Positions 10,275-21,596 are shown, numbered from the stretch's first letter. The stretch: DNA of 64,000 bases from Protea cynaroides (GCA_028583415.1 CM053267.1:45673390-45737389), one strand, 5' to 3'. Program-made: numbers and translations. The notes: generated by a model from the sequence alone, not told the origin.

Positions 10275-10725
10275 CTTCCTCCAACATTTTTTTGATTACA
10301 TTCGACGTTATTGGATTATCAAAAGAGGGGAGGGTGTTGAAAATGAGGGGTAGGAGCCAAACCCGTATCAATCACATCACTTTTTGAGAGCCCCTCAGAT
10401 GAGGTAGCCGACAAAGAACCACGCTCGCTCCATAATCAAAGTCAATAAGAAAAGGAGAAATACAGGAACTGTAATAAAAAGAACAAACAGAGATCAATTA
10501 GGTAAAAACTAGAGAAAAGATAAATTTGATGAAGAAGGATTTGCAGATGAAAGAGCTACGGAATTCAAACCAAGCCTTAATTGTGGAACTCAAACCACGC
10601 CTTAATTGCGGAACTCTGTGGAAACGTGAATTTGAGTTTTCATCTCCCGGCTTTTGTCCTAATTCTTTTTTTTACTATAACAAATTGGGATTCAAATCAT
10701 CTCCTCCCTGTACTTAAACGAGGAA
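10275..10725. other. Intergenic stretch, nothing recognised
   Basis: About 450 bp without a supported gene. It contains a direct duplication of about 20 bp around aaaccaagccttaattgtgg / aaaccacgccttaattgcgg (10570-10612). A 63-codon frame at 10526-10717 shows no family features. Confidence 0.5.
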
Positions 10726-10892
10726 GGAGACGCCCCTATCGGATGATCGACCCGTGATTCTCTGAAAAATCCGAGCTTCACGTCCAAGCCAACATCTAGT
10801 TGACAAGCCGAGTCGATAGAGGGTGTCGGCTCGAACGTGGGGCTTAGATTTTTCCAAAAACCACGTATCGACCATCCTACGGAAGCATCTCC
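10726..10892. repeat. Foldback palindrome 1
   Basis: The sequence is a near-complete inverted repeat about its centre near 10809: ggagacgcccctatcggatg on the left pairs with the complement of catcctacggaagcatctcc on the right. The middle pairs aagccaacatctagttgaca with tgtcggctcgaacgtggggc in complement. A single strand could fold into a hairpin of about 80 bp. It is related in sequence to the next palindrome. Probably a MITE/foldback element. Confidence 0.75.
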
Positions 10893-10911
10893 ACTTTAGG
10901 GAGAAGATGAT

Positions 10912-11153
10912 GGATCCGCATCCTCTCCTCCCAGTGGTCTGGGAGGACAGTGACAACCTATCCCGGGTGGTTGCCACGTGGCTCTCGATGAATCCGAGAC
11001 TCACGTTCGAACTGACACCCAGTCGACAAGCCAAGCCAACAGAGGGTGTTGGCTCGGACATGGGTCTCGGATTCACCAAGAGCCACGTGGCAACTATCCG
11101 GGATAGATTACCACTGTCCTCCCATAACCACTGGGAAGAGACGATGTAAATCC
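10912..11153. repeat. Foldback palindrome 2
   Basis: About 242 bp, inverted about a centre near 11032. The left arm (ggatccgcatcctctcctcc, then gtggttgccacgtggctct) is the complement of the right arm (agagccacgtggcaactatc ... aaatcc). The core repeats the gtcgacaagcc / ggtgttggctcggac theme of palindrome 1. The right arm at 11105 is exactly where the segment copied to 20727-25960 stops. Confidence 0.8.
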
Positions 11154-11199
11154 GGAGACGATACAGATCCAAAAAATTGTTCTCTCCCGGCCTTTGTCA

Positions 11200-11600
11200 T
11201 GTTACCAGACAAAAAAAAAAAAAAAAAAAAACTTTGCCTGAGTCTTTCTTTATTTTAAGTCTTTGTTCTCAGTTTTTCTTTATTTTAAAAAATTGTTTTC
11301 CCTCGGTCTTTGTAATGTTAAAAAAAAAAAGAAAGAAAAAAAAAAGAGACTTTACCTGAGTCTTTCTTTATTCTAAAATCTTAAATCTTTTTATGCTCTA
11401 AGTCTTTGTTTAAAGTCGTGTTAACAAAAAAAATAAATAAATAAAAAACCTTTGCTGAGTCTTTCTTTATTCTACCTCTTTGTCCTAAGTCTTAAAAAAA
11501 AAAGAACTTGCCTGAGTCTTTGTTTATTCTAAAAATCTAAAATCTTTTTTTACTCTAGATCTTTGTCTAAATCATTCTTTATTTTAAAAATCCCGGCAGA
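11200..11600 (+). repeat. Tandem repeats with the SEO-upstream motif
   Basis: Four or more loose copies of a unit of about 60-110 bp: an A-run, then (g)cctgagtctttctttatt, then taaaaatc. Copies begin near 11238, 11353, 11453 and 11510. The same tctttctttattctaaaaatc theme is found upstream of the other SEO-like loci (about 2265, 27515, 47300, 48780). It lies directly upstream of the TATA box of locus C. Confidence 0.7.
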
Positions 11601-11648
11601 TCCGTTTTTTTTCTTGGGTAAAAGGAAACATTATCCCTTTGAAATGGC

Positions 11649-11657
11649 TATATAAAG
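11649..11657 (+). promoter_or_regulatory. TATA box of SEO locus C
   Basis: tatataaag lies 88 bp upstream of the ATG at 11745. Transcription would be expected to start near 11680, giving a leader of about 65 nt containing a CT-rich tract. The same nonamer lies 87 bp upstream of the locus-D ATG, supporting a shared ancestral promoter. Confidence 0.6.
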
Positions 11658-11744
11658 CGAGGTTCCTTGTATACTGTCGTAGTCGAATTCATTCTAATAT
11701 CATTTTTCTCTCTCTGATTGAATACACGGTGAAAGAAAAATAAG

Positions 11745-13390
11745 ATGGAGAAGTTGAAAAGCATTTTGTCTCTTCCAGTGGATTGGAACTGTAAGTTGAT
11801 CTTCGATGAAAATGCAATCATTAGTACTCATGCTCCAAACGACAAGGAGGTCGATGTAAGCGCTCTTTACAGCCTCATCCAAAAAATCCTCATACCCTTA
11901 GACACAACTATTGACCAGGTATTAAATTCTCTTCATATATTAGTTATAATCTATCTTATGATTTTTCTACCAAAAAAAAAAAAAAATCTGTCCTAGGAGT
12001 TTACTACTATAGCTGTACGAGTTATATGCACTTTATCATGCATTGGGATTGAATATTCTTCTCTTGTTAATGCTTTTGTGTTATTCCTTACTCCAATGTA
12101 TAACAATAATTGATTGATATTAATTTGGCTAGGTGGATCTTGATTTTCACTTGAAAAGCTTTCAGAAGAGCTCTTACTTCCAAGAATTGTTTAAAATTGT
12201 ACATAAGAACTGCTGTCAGGTTTGAACATACTCTTTCGCTCTAGTGTATATTGTTAATTTACTAGTTACTTCGATAGTTCAATTAGATCAAATATGAGAG
12301 ATATACTATTAATCCTATAATGCAATATGTTAAATAATGACAGTTATCCTGCAAATGCTCGGGGGGAGGGGATGCAAACTCAACAATGGTGGCACTGTTC
12401 AAGACGTGGTCGGTATACTCGTGGAAGGTGAAGATGGTTCTAGCCTTAGCTGCCTTCTCCATCATCTACTGGGAATGCTTGCTGATGGCCGATCAGACAG
12501 ACCCTTTGGCCGAGTCCATCAAGCTGCTGAAGCAATTACCAAACAAATCAAAGCTCTCAAAGATTCAGTCCCTCATCCTTGTCATGGTCAAACTGACTAA
12601 AACAATCTACACTGTCAATGATTTGCAATCTGAGAACATCTCCACCTACATCCAAACAGTTGTTTGTTGGACAGTCGGGAGCGTTGTTGTCTGCACTTCC
12701 CAAATCATTGGCTTCGATGACGAGTATGTACATCATTATCAGTTCCCCTTGTTTGTTTATCTTTTAACCTTTGGCTGAAGACATTGTTATCATTGATTGC
12801 ATGGATAAATGAATTTACAATTTACCGTTACAGGTACACTGTAGATGAGTTATCTAAATTAACAGAATTCGTTGATGGAATGAATTCCCGCCTTGACCGC
12901 CTAGTTGGTATTGGGTGGACTATCGACGAAAATGATATCCGAAAAACCCATGCTCCCGACTACAAGGAAGTTAAAGTAGGGCCTCTTTACAAACTCATCA
13001 ACGAAATCCTCATTGCCTCTGACACAATTATCGTCAAAGGCGCCTCCGGAGATCAAGTAATAGAGACTCTACTTAGTAGTAATTTATTTTGTGATTTTTA
13101 CTCCATAAAGCTATGAGTTCAAATATGAAAAAACAGTTTTTCTAAGATGCAGGATAAAGCTATGTGCATTAACCCCTCTCACAAATAGCGTGAGCCTTGG
13201 GAACAGTTATATTCTCTTCTTGATTATGCTTTTGCACTCATACTTAATTCTATCGTATGTATAACAATAAATGGATAATAATTTGCATAGGCCATGCTTG
13301 ATTCTCAATTGAAAAGCTTTAAGAGTAGCTCACAGGACTCTTTGGAAGAATTGACTAAAATCGTGCATAAGGTCTACTGTGAGGTTTGAA

Positions 13391-13433
<43 letters not shown>

Positions 13434-14155
13434 GTTTGTTTACTTCAGTATATATTTCAATCAGATCAGATATGAAAAATACTAGTAACTAATCATATGA
13501 AAAACACACAACCATAATTAATGACAGCTATCATGCGAATGCTCGGGCGGAGGAGTTGTGAACTCAAAAACGGTGGCACTGTTCAAGACACTGTCACAAT
13601 ACTCTTGGGAGGTGAAGATGGTTCTGGCGTTGGCTGCCTTTTCCGTCATTTATGGGGAGCTCTCGTTGATGGTCAATCACAGTAACCCTTTGGTCAAACT
13701 GATGAAGCAAGTATTGGACAAATCGAAACTCTTGAAAATCAAGTCCCTTATCGATGCCATGGTCAAAGTAACCAATACAATCGTTGATGTGATCAATGTC
13801 GACAAATCACGACCTGTGGACATCTCCACCTACATGGAAAGTACTGTTTCCTGGACCGTTGGGAGCATCATCGTTTGCACATCCCAAATCATCGGTTTGG
13901 ACAACGAGTATATCATCGTCAATTCCCCTCTTCTTTTTTTATTTTTTTATTTTTTTATTTTTAAATCTTTTTAACTTTTAGCTGAAGGCATGTAATCATT
14001 GATTGCATGTATACATGAATCACAATTCCTGCTAAGATAATAATATAATTTACCATTACAGATACACTGAGAATCAGTTGGCGAATTCAACGAAAATGGT
14101 CGATGGAATGAATGCCAAGCTTGTCGAGGATCTCAGTACTAAAAGAATTGAAAAG
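11745..14155 (+). CDS. Tandem double SEO N-terminal-domain protein (seven exons; possibly 5' half of a fusion)
   Basis: Seven exons with GT-AG borders and matching phases: 11745-11918, 12133-12219, 12344-12723, 12834-13056, 13291-13383, 13528-13907, 14062-14155. They encode two tandem copies of the sieve-element-occlusion N-terminal domain (family PF14576). Each module has a TIDEN/FDEN...THAP...VDV start, a small KSF...IVHK exon, a 380-nt exon with LSCKC(S)GGG...YSW.VKMVLALAAF, and SQIIG.D near the end. The two 380-nt exons have identical length and phase (in 0, out 2), so the second module is an exon-block duplication. SEO proteins are phloem P-proteins that plug sieve plates after wounding. 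The usual thioredoxin-like middle and SEO C-terminal domains are absent. Exon 7 ends in phase 0 at IEK with a donor, so translation does not stop here; see the copine entry. ATG chosen because it follows the TATA box and begins the domain. Confidence 0.75.
13391..13432. repeat. (CT)n microsatellite in an SEO intron
   Basis: About 21 CT units immediately downstream of the donor after exon 5 of locus C, the position equivalent to the tract at 3362-3405. Confidence 0.9.
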
Positions 14156-14795
14156 GTTTTTTTTTTTTTACTCTCTCCCTCTCAAACCCAATCAGCCGGA
14201 CTTGGCTAATTTCTACTCTTCTGTACAATTAGGTTGCTTTAAAGTTTGATTAAGCTGATTCATTGATGTAGCGGGCTTACAAAGAAAATTCAAAATATAG
14301 AAACAAATTTATATATATAAAGTTTATTACAAAATGAGTAAACAGTTAAAGAACTGAAATGGTCATTGGGGACGTGTTGAAAGAGGGTTACTGACATCAG
14401 ACGAGACACACTGAGAAGGAAGAGTGATAGCTAGTATTACAATTGAAAGAACCATTGTCTTGCTTGTGATCATGATAAAACAAGGTGAGAACAGATCTCT
14501 GAGATGATCTCCCAATTTGATAGATGAGCGCCGATGGACGATCTGAATTTTCATTACAACAATCTTTGTCCAATGGAGTCTCTCATTGTGTTTGGCCATG
14601 GGCTTAGGCACATTATCTACCCATTTAAAAATTTTCTGTCTGTTACCTTGTTTTTATGTACCTATTTTCTCTTATTGATGTGTTTCTATAGTAGTTTTCT
14701 TTAACAAGTTACTTGTATAGAATTATTTCTTTTTTTCTTTAGTGGTCGTGGCCAAAGAAAGACGATGGAGTTGAATTGGCCTTTGTCTTTTACAG

Positions 14796-17700
14796 GTTGC
14801 GGAAGATTTGAAGGGAAAAGGTCTAGGATCATCAAACCTCATTCTTGGAATTGACTTTACAAAAAGCAATGAATGGCAAGGTCTGTACAAGTGTGAGCCA
14901 AATTCATGATTTTGCAGTACATCATAAACTTGTTATTCATGAACATTATTCTTTGTCTGCAGTTAGAAAATTGGAAATTGATATTTACCATTGATTGTTC
15001 TAGCCGGGAACCCGTTTTCTGATATTCTACCCTGGTGGATTATGGGGATTCAATTATATTTTATCTCGACTGTCGATAATTTTTTCAAAAGAATGGCCTT
15101 TCTTGGATGGTTAAAACGTTTGATAAGGAGTACCCAAAAAAATATTGTGCGTATGGTTTTCTGGATTTGAATTTTTCTCTACTTTGTCAAAGAATGAGTG
15201 TAGGAAATAAATAAAAAAATTAGACAAACACTGGGTGGTCCCATGAAAACCTCCAAAACCAAAAAGTATCTATCCTGGTGAATCAATTTGCTCAAAGTAA
15301 CCCCTTTACACTTCAACAATACTTCGGTGTATCCAAATCCTCTCCTCCAACGGTTTCTGGAGGAGAGAGTAGGAGGAGAGGGGGTGTCCCCATTGGACGA
15401 ACAACATCTAGGACTCTGGTGAATTCGAATTCTCCATCCGAATCGATGCCCCCTTGTCGGCTCAGCTTATCAGTTCCGATGGAGGACTCGGATTCATCCG
15501 AACCCCAGATGTCGTCCATCCAACGGAACGCCCCATCTCCTCCCAAAACTGCTGGAGGAGACGAGGTGGATCCCACTTCGGCTATGTTTGGATGTAGAAA
15601 AGAAAAATTAGTATAAGTCAAAAGTACGTAATTAATGATGAGATAATGATTACTTTATTTGTCTCTTTCTTTAAATTCATCTTTTTCCCTTAACTTCGAA
15701 ATATAGCATTCGTCAAAATAAACTTTATCATCTCACAGCCCCCTTCTGAATGCACAGAACATCAAAACCCAATAAAAACAGTGAAACACCCAACTAAGCT
15801 TGTGTCCCCCATTTCAGAAAATAATTTTCTCTCCCACCAAATCTGCATTTTAATTTTGAGTCTTACATTCCCCAATGATGGGTAAATACAATAACTCGCA
15901 TGTTCACCACATACATAGGGCAATGCATCTTGATATGTTTCGATTTATTTCCCCTATTGTTTGGAAGCCAATGAACATATGTTGTTTTGAAGGGAAAATA
16001 TCATTCAACAATACGAACTTGCATGCTATTGGGAGTACACGTAATCCGTATCAACAAGCTATTGCTGTCATTGGAGAGACTTTATCTAATTTTACTGTAA
16101 ACAAGAAGATTCCTTGTTATGGGTTTGGTGATAGTAAGTCATTTTCTTTTTTTATTTAAAAAATTATTTGTTTTCCTTCTTCCATGTACTGCTTAATTTT
16201 TAATGCACAAAGTGTCCAAATCATGTCAATTAACAACATAACTTGCTTGTTTTAATCATTTACAGAAACCACCAAAGATAAAATGGTGTTTAGTTTTCTC
16301 CCTGAGAATACTCCTTGCAAGGACCTCAAAGAAGTTTTAGAGCACTATGAAAAGATTGCCCCAAAATTGGAATTGTTCGGTTAGTATCATTTGTTTTGTG
16401 ATACAACTTGAATATTTGCTTATATGACATTGACAAACCTTTAATTTTCGTATTTTCATAATTTTCAAGGGCCAACGTCTTTTGCACCTATAGTTGATGC
16501 TGCAATTGACATTGTTGAAAAAAGTGGTGGACAACACCATGTTTTGGTTATCATTGCCGATGGCCAGGTAATGACTAGAGCTTTTCACAATTTTTTTCTC
16601 CCCTCTATATATATGGTCTATACCACCAATTAATATTAATGGCTGTAATGTGAAGGTCACACAATTGAAGGAAGGTCACTCCCCACAAGAGAAGCAAACA
16701 ATTGAGTCTATTGTCACTGCAAGGTAGGGTGTTTCACATATTGAATATTAGACCTGTTTTGGCAATTCTGATTCATTTCTAGTATTGTATTAATATTATA
16801 TGAAGCCAAGAAAATTGTTGATGTCATAATAACCATGCCAGTATTGTACTGCTTGGCATGGTCATAGGCATTCTTTAATTATGGGAACACATAAAACATC
16901 AATTCTTCAAATTGTATACTGGAATCTAAACTTAACATTTTCGAAAAACAGAATCTCTAGTCTCATTGAGAATCTGATTAATTTGTTTCAATGACTACAT
17001 TCTGAAGCATCTTTTAAAACCTGACTTAGGAATATAATTGAAAAAGGTCCTGGATTGGTTTGATCAATTACATCGGTTACATACTTTTGCTCGTTGTTTA
17101 TGTTATTTATGGGAAGCCAGTTTATAACTAGATATATCATGTTGATTAAACAAATAGTATGTTATTCTCAAACATATAAAGTTACTTAGCATTTAATTTC
17201 CTCTTGTTGAATATAGATCTGAATTCAGACTAGGAAGTTTAATCTTTCAAAATTTATAAAGTGCTAAAATTATAATCACTTTTATTGGGATAAGTTTCTT
17301 TGAATGGGAAATTACCTGTTAACAAGGGACCAATTATGGGCTACTAAATACTTTTTAGGATATCTTTCCAACTATTTAAAAAAGTTTCCAACCAAGTCAT
17401 ATGGTTATTATCATGACATTATTTGGGTGAAAGTAGTTCAACCGTCTCAGTAAAATGCTTAGTCATAAACAAGATGGTTTAAATGGTTCTCTTTCAAACT
17501 TGAAGCACTTTTGGTTCAATTAAATTGTCATACCCCTCAAAAACTTCTCTGCTTGATGATTGAAAATGACTGACTCTTTGAGCATGTCCGGTTTTAAAAC
17601 ACTCACAAATAAAGAAGATAAATGTCATTGTCATTATGTTATCATTATACAAGACAAATTAAATATGTCAGTAATCTAATTCTTATTTGGTATTACTCCT

Positions 17701-18191
17701 TGTAACATTTAGCTTAGATTGCAAGTTCACTGCAAGTCTGTAACATATATTTGGTGATGTACAAGAATTTTAATAAAATTTCTACTTTAATTTGTAATCA
17801 GTTCGTATGCTCTCTCAATTGTGCTTGTTGGAGTTGGTGATGGGCCTTGGGATGAAATGAAGATGTTTTGTGACAATATCCCTGGACGCCAATTTGACAA
17901 TTTTCAGGTATTATATATCACCACCTCCAGGCCATGCAGTTAGGAGGATTTCAAAAATGGGAATCAAATCAATAATTTTTTAACACTATGGGAATAATTG
18001 CAATATTAATCATGTCTATGGCCGTGTCCCTTTGTTTCTCTTTCATGCAGTTTGTTAACTTCACCGATATCATGAAAGAAGAATTGAATCCCTCTAAGAA
18101 AGAAGCAGCATTTGCACAAGTTGCACTGGAGAAGATCCCTGACCAGTATAAAAAATCAGAGGAACTCAAACTCCTTGGGTGGGAGAATTAA
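14796..18191 (+). CDS. Copine/RGLG-type vWA domain, seven exons, no own start; frame-compatible with the upstream SEO exons
   Basis: Seven exons with consistent phases: 14796-14880, 15993-16133, 16266-16379, 16470-16567, 16656-16723, 17802-17907, 18051-18191. They read through a full copine-type von Willebrand A domain as in RGLG ubiquitin ligases: SSNLILGIDFTKSNEWQG, NPYQQAIAVIGETLS, PCYGFGD, VFSFLPENTPC, GPTSFAPIVDAA, HHVLVIIADGQVT, LSIVLVGVGDGPWD, FDNFQ/FVNFTDIM, QYKKSEELKLLG. The metal-site residues are kept (DFTKS, the threonine of GPTSFAP, the aspartate of IIADGQ). After LLG it ends WEN-stop, because an extra G spoils the usual donor; the RING domain is lost (see 18301-18600). The family's myristoylated N-terminus is missing: the first exon starts in phase 0 at VAEDLKGKGLGSSN, and the exon before it in phase is SEO exon 7. 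Either it is the C-terminal half of a fusion or a 5'-truncated pseudogene. Domain call sure; gene status not. Confidence 0.8.
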
Positions 18192-18300
18192 TTACTTTCA
18201 AACTATTGTTAATATTCAGCTCGATCATGTTGGTCTATTTATATTCTATACTAATGCATATGCATATTTTGGTTTTTTTTTTTTTTTTTTTTTCAAAAGT

Positions 18301-18600
18301 CACACGACAGGGAAAGCAAAGAAGGTAGTTCCACTCCGTCCTCCTGTTACTTAGTCGCGTCGTTAACCAAGCAACCAAATCAAGTAAGAAAGATTACTAT
18401 AAGTTCCTGTGGATACCATTGACTCAGTTATGATAAGATGAATGTGGTCTTCTTTCTTAAGTTGTTCTTCTAATTAATGACTTTGAGAAAACACCATTGC
18501 ATTGCAGATTTGTTCAGATTGCGGTTGAAGTTTGTCTAGTTGGTCCATATGTCGCCCGGAGTGTATGCCGATTAACCAGGATGATAGGATTGCAATAAAA
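18301..18600 (+). pseudogene. Relics of the RGLG linker and RING finger downstream of the vWA exons
   Basis: After a T-run and cgacag at 18305-18310, the sequence GKAKKVVPLRPPVT-stop (18311-18355) matches the basic/proline linker that follows the vWA domain in RGLG proteins. Further on, after ttgcattgcag at 18508, the frame ICSDCG-stop-SLSSWSICR...INQDDRIAI resembles the last part of the RGLG RING finger (C..CG..L..C.ICR...RI). A TGA, loss of one expected cysteine and loss of the first half of the RING show decay. This suggests the ancestor was a complete RGLG-type ligase. Confidence 0.55.
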
Positions 18601-18863
18601 TAAGTGTTTGTGTGCGAGTTTATGTAATAATTTGGCATGTTTTGCCCCATATAAAACTGGTGCTTGAGACCTTTTAATTAAGATATTTAATTTCTTATAG
18701 TATTTTTTTTCTCCCTTATTTTTTTTTTTTCAATTTTTCTACGGTTTTGACTTTTGAGTAGATTTATTGGGAAGCAATGGCAAATCCTATTTTATGATCA
18801 CCTAATGCTTTGGTTTCAGAAACTTAAAATGAAAAATTTATGGGACGTTTAGATAACTATTAG

Positions 18864-19523
18864 TAGGGGTGAAACAGGGTCGGGTTGGGCCGGGTATTTG
18901 CAAACCCTACCCTACCCAAAAAAATTTCATGCTAACCCAAACCCTTCCCTACCCTGTCAGGGTATTACATAACCTCAACCCTTACCTTACCCTGGCAGGG
19001 TATTACCAAACCCTACCCTACCCTGATTTACCTTGATCGGGCCGGGCCAGGTCGGGTTTACCCTGATTGACCCTAAATCAGGGTAGGGTTTACCCTGATT
19101 TATCTTGAACTCAACATTTTAACATATAAATGTCAAATATTTACAAGTATAAGACATGAATGATTATCAAAAAGAAGAATACAGTAACAAGATTAATGAT
19201 AACTTAATAGAGAGGATCAAAATAAAATAAAGCACAACATAATAGAAATATAGAGTAATATAAAAAGTAAAAACATTCCATGAGAATTCAAAATAGTAGC
19301 ATAAAAGATAATGTTAAATTGTTAATAAAAAAAAGTCAGAGTCAGGTAGGGTCGGGCCGGGCTCTACCCGAGGCCTCAACCCTAACCCGCCCTTAGCCTG
19401 ACAGGGTAAAAATACCCTGTACCCTGATTGGACCCTATCAGGGTACGGGCCGGGCTAAACCCTGACCGGGTTCAGGGCGGTTTTGGGCGGGCTCGGGCCA
19501 TCAAGGCAAAACTTTCACCCCTA
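18864..19523. mobile_element. Nonautonomous hAT element
   Basis: 660 bp with an exact 8-bp target duplication actattag (18856-18863 and 19524-19531) and terminal inverted repeats taggggtgaaa / tttcaccccta, as typical for hAT elements. The subterminal regions are packed with short motifs (accctgat, cagggta, gggtcgggccggg) in both orientations; the middle is A/T-rich. No transposase frame exists. It inserted just 3' of the copine-like gene. Confidence 0.88.
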
Positions 19524-19531
19524 ACTATTAG

Positions 19532-20146
19532 TGATGTTGGCGGGAGTTAAAATGTTGGTGACGAAGAATAAACTCTGTAATTGGGAAAGTCATGAGACAA
19601 CGATTTAGAGATGAATGAGTGACATATCCATGGTTTTTTCTTCTTTTTTTTCTTTTTCTTTTGCTCTCTTTCTTAATTTGTGATTGGCTAGCAGTCTTTT
19701 TTGTACTTCAGTTTTTCCCACCAATGTTTAATACTCCAATATATTTCATTACTGTGTAGATCCCTCTCTCATAACAATATTACTAAAAACATGATTTCGT
19801 ATGATAGGTATACACAAAATGTAAGAATTAAAAAGATTGAGAAGATGAAACGTTGAACATGATTAATGGCAACAAGGGATTCATACTAGGATCCGTTACT
19901 TTTGAAGGAGATAATCCACCATATGCTAGCTAGTCTTGTCTGCTCTCTTCCTTTAAGTAGCTGAAGGTAATCAATTGATGGTATTGCTATCAAACTTATA
20001 GATTGAGAGCAATGATCAACCCTAGAAACAAGAAAAGTAGAGAATCAAGACCCATCCCATATAAGACAACATGCCTAATATTTAGAGTCAAGACTCTTCT
20101 CTACACAGTCTCTACAATGTTATTAACCCAAAATATTACATAAAAT
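19532..20146. other. Intergenic stretch, nothing recognised
   Basis: About 600 bp, A/T-rich, with no supported ORF, repeat border or known motif. It is the left unique flank of the 559-bp direct repeat. Confidence 0.5.
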
Positions 20147-20705
20147 ATATACATAAACAGAACAATAGAAATCCGAGTTTTCTGAAAAATCAAGCATTTG
20201 GTTTTGTAAATCAAAATTGAAAAACACAGCCATGACGTCATCAGTGGTTAAGTCCAACCAATACATCCGGCGACTATGGAGAGCCCTCTGGAAAACACCA
20301 TTTCACCTCGCTGACCGCTAATTCCGTAAGCGGATGCAATTCTAAGGTCCGCCGTAGAGCTACAATGTAAAGCTGCTACCGAATAGAAGAGGAGAAAGGT
20401 GTAAGGCTGCTACTAAAAGAGATTGGGAGAGGGGAAAGTAGATGCAAGCAATCGAGATGAAGAGATGTGGGCCAGCCTACAATGTTCCATGGGATGGATA
20501 GAAATCCTCTCATTGTCCCTCATGTCGACATGAGAATTCAGTAGTTATAGTTTACTATACGAACATACCGATGTATTGACATATGCACACAGTGGATGAT
20601 AGTCACTGGATTTCTTCATGCTAGCATGAGAGGTATGAGAGGATTTGAATCCGAGATGGATAGTATTCTTTGGACGATGATCTTTTTTGAGAAAGGGATT
20701 GGATT
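20147..20705 (+). repeat. Left copy of the 559-bp direct repeat flanking the 5.2-kb insertion
   Basis: Almost identical to 25958-26516 at a constant offset of 5811. It does not start TG and end CA, has no primer-binding site or polypurine tract next to it, and carries no ORF of note, so it is not an LTR. It looks like host DNA duplicated when the segment between the copies was inserted. The two copies differ at scattered positions (for example agcatgagagg / ggcatgagagg). Confidence 0.85.
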
Positions 20706-20947
20706 CGTTGAAAATCAAAATCAGAAGCTTTTGATTTTGTGAGTGGAAGTGATCTCTCCGGTGATGTTGCAATAGTGGGAGAGATGGAGTCACTTCACAT
20801 CATGAGGCGGTGAGCTGTACGAGACACCCGAACGGGGTGTGGGCTATGCTGGTTTGGGTGTAGCGGTTTGGCAAAGACAGGTTTACAGAATCAACATCAA
20901 CGGGTGTTCTTTAAGGTGGTTTATAGAATCCAAGCCAGGTAGAGATT

Positions 20948-21301
20948 TATTGGGTTGGTGTCTTGTATTTTGTGGGGTCCACACAATTATAAGGGTAGTA
21001 TTTGTATTAAGGTATGAGTCTATTACATGTACGGGGGTAAACTTATAATTGTGGTAGGATTAGGGTTTCTAGGTTTCCCTATATATTGTCTCTGTGTAGG
21101 AAAACTTAGGTAAGGTCTGAGCAAAGGAGGACACTCTGTCAGGTGGAGAGAATTGTAGAGAGTTTTTTTGGCAATAAAGAATCTTTGTTTCTCTGTGGTG
21201 GAGGTAAGCATTCCGGTTTGGGTGCTGAACACATCAAATCCTGTGTTGTGTGTTTGCTTGATCTTCGTTTCTTTCTCATGGTTACGCGTTCATTCCTAAC
21301 A
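20948..21301 (+). repeat. 3' LTR of the gag-only Copia (copied)
   Basis: Same LTR as 6096-6449; its first bases read ta instead of tg. Followed by ctaag and the SEO exon half, exactly as at the donor. Confidence 0.88.
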
Positions 21302-21596
21302 CTAAGATGGTTGTGGTCTTTACTGCCCTTGCCGTCATCTACGGGGAATCCTCGTTGATGGCCAATCAGACTGACCCCTTGGCTGGGTCCATGAAGATGA
21401 TGAAGCAGTCGCCCGACAAACCCAAGCTCTGGAAGTTGCGATACTTCATCGATGCCATGGTCAAACTGATCAATACAATCGTTAAGAAGATGGGCAATTG
21501 GGAACCAGAGAAGATCAAAACTGTTGTTTCTCAGACCGTCGGGAGCATCCTTGTCTGCACGTCACATATCACTGGCTCTGTTCGCTTTAAGGGCAG
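21302..21596 (+). pseudogene. 3' half of the locus-A SEO exon (copied)
   Basis: Reads in frame as KMVVVFTALAVIYGESSLMA, then NQTDPLAGSMKMMKQSPDKP and on to GSILVCTSHITG, followed by a donor gtatgt. It matches the second part of the 380-nt SEO exon. The first half of the exon is missing because the copied segment began inside the Copia. Unlike the donor at 6450-6745, it has no frameshift: at 21367-21378 it reads cagactgacccc where the donor has cggatccgacccc. Confidence 0.85.

Noticed and set aside
14363..14611. Minus-strand 82-codon frame between the SEO and copine exons, considered as a separate gene
   Set aside because: Hydrophobic but without recognisable domain, promoter or splice signals; it lies in the putative intron.
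14743..14795. Extra exon directly before the first copine exon (after an acceptor-like ctttag)
   Set aside because: Read into the copine frame it contains a TGA, so it cannot extend the coding exon; the acceptor at 14791-14795 is preferred.
15278..15621. ORFs of about 100 codons on both strands between copine exons
   Set aside because: G/C-richer intron sequence with inverted tccatcc/ggatgga-type arms, probably a small transposon remnant; no protein family, and it lies between exons with matching phases.
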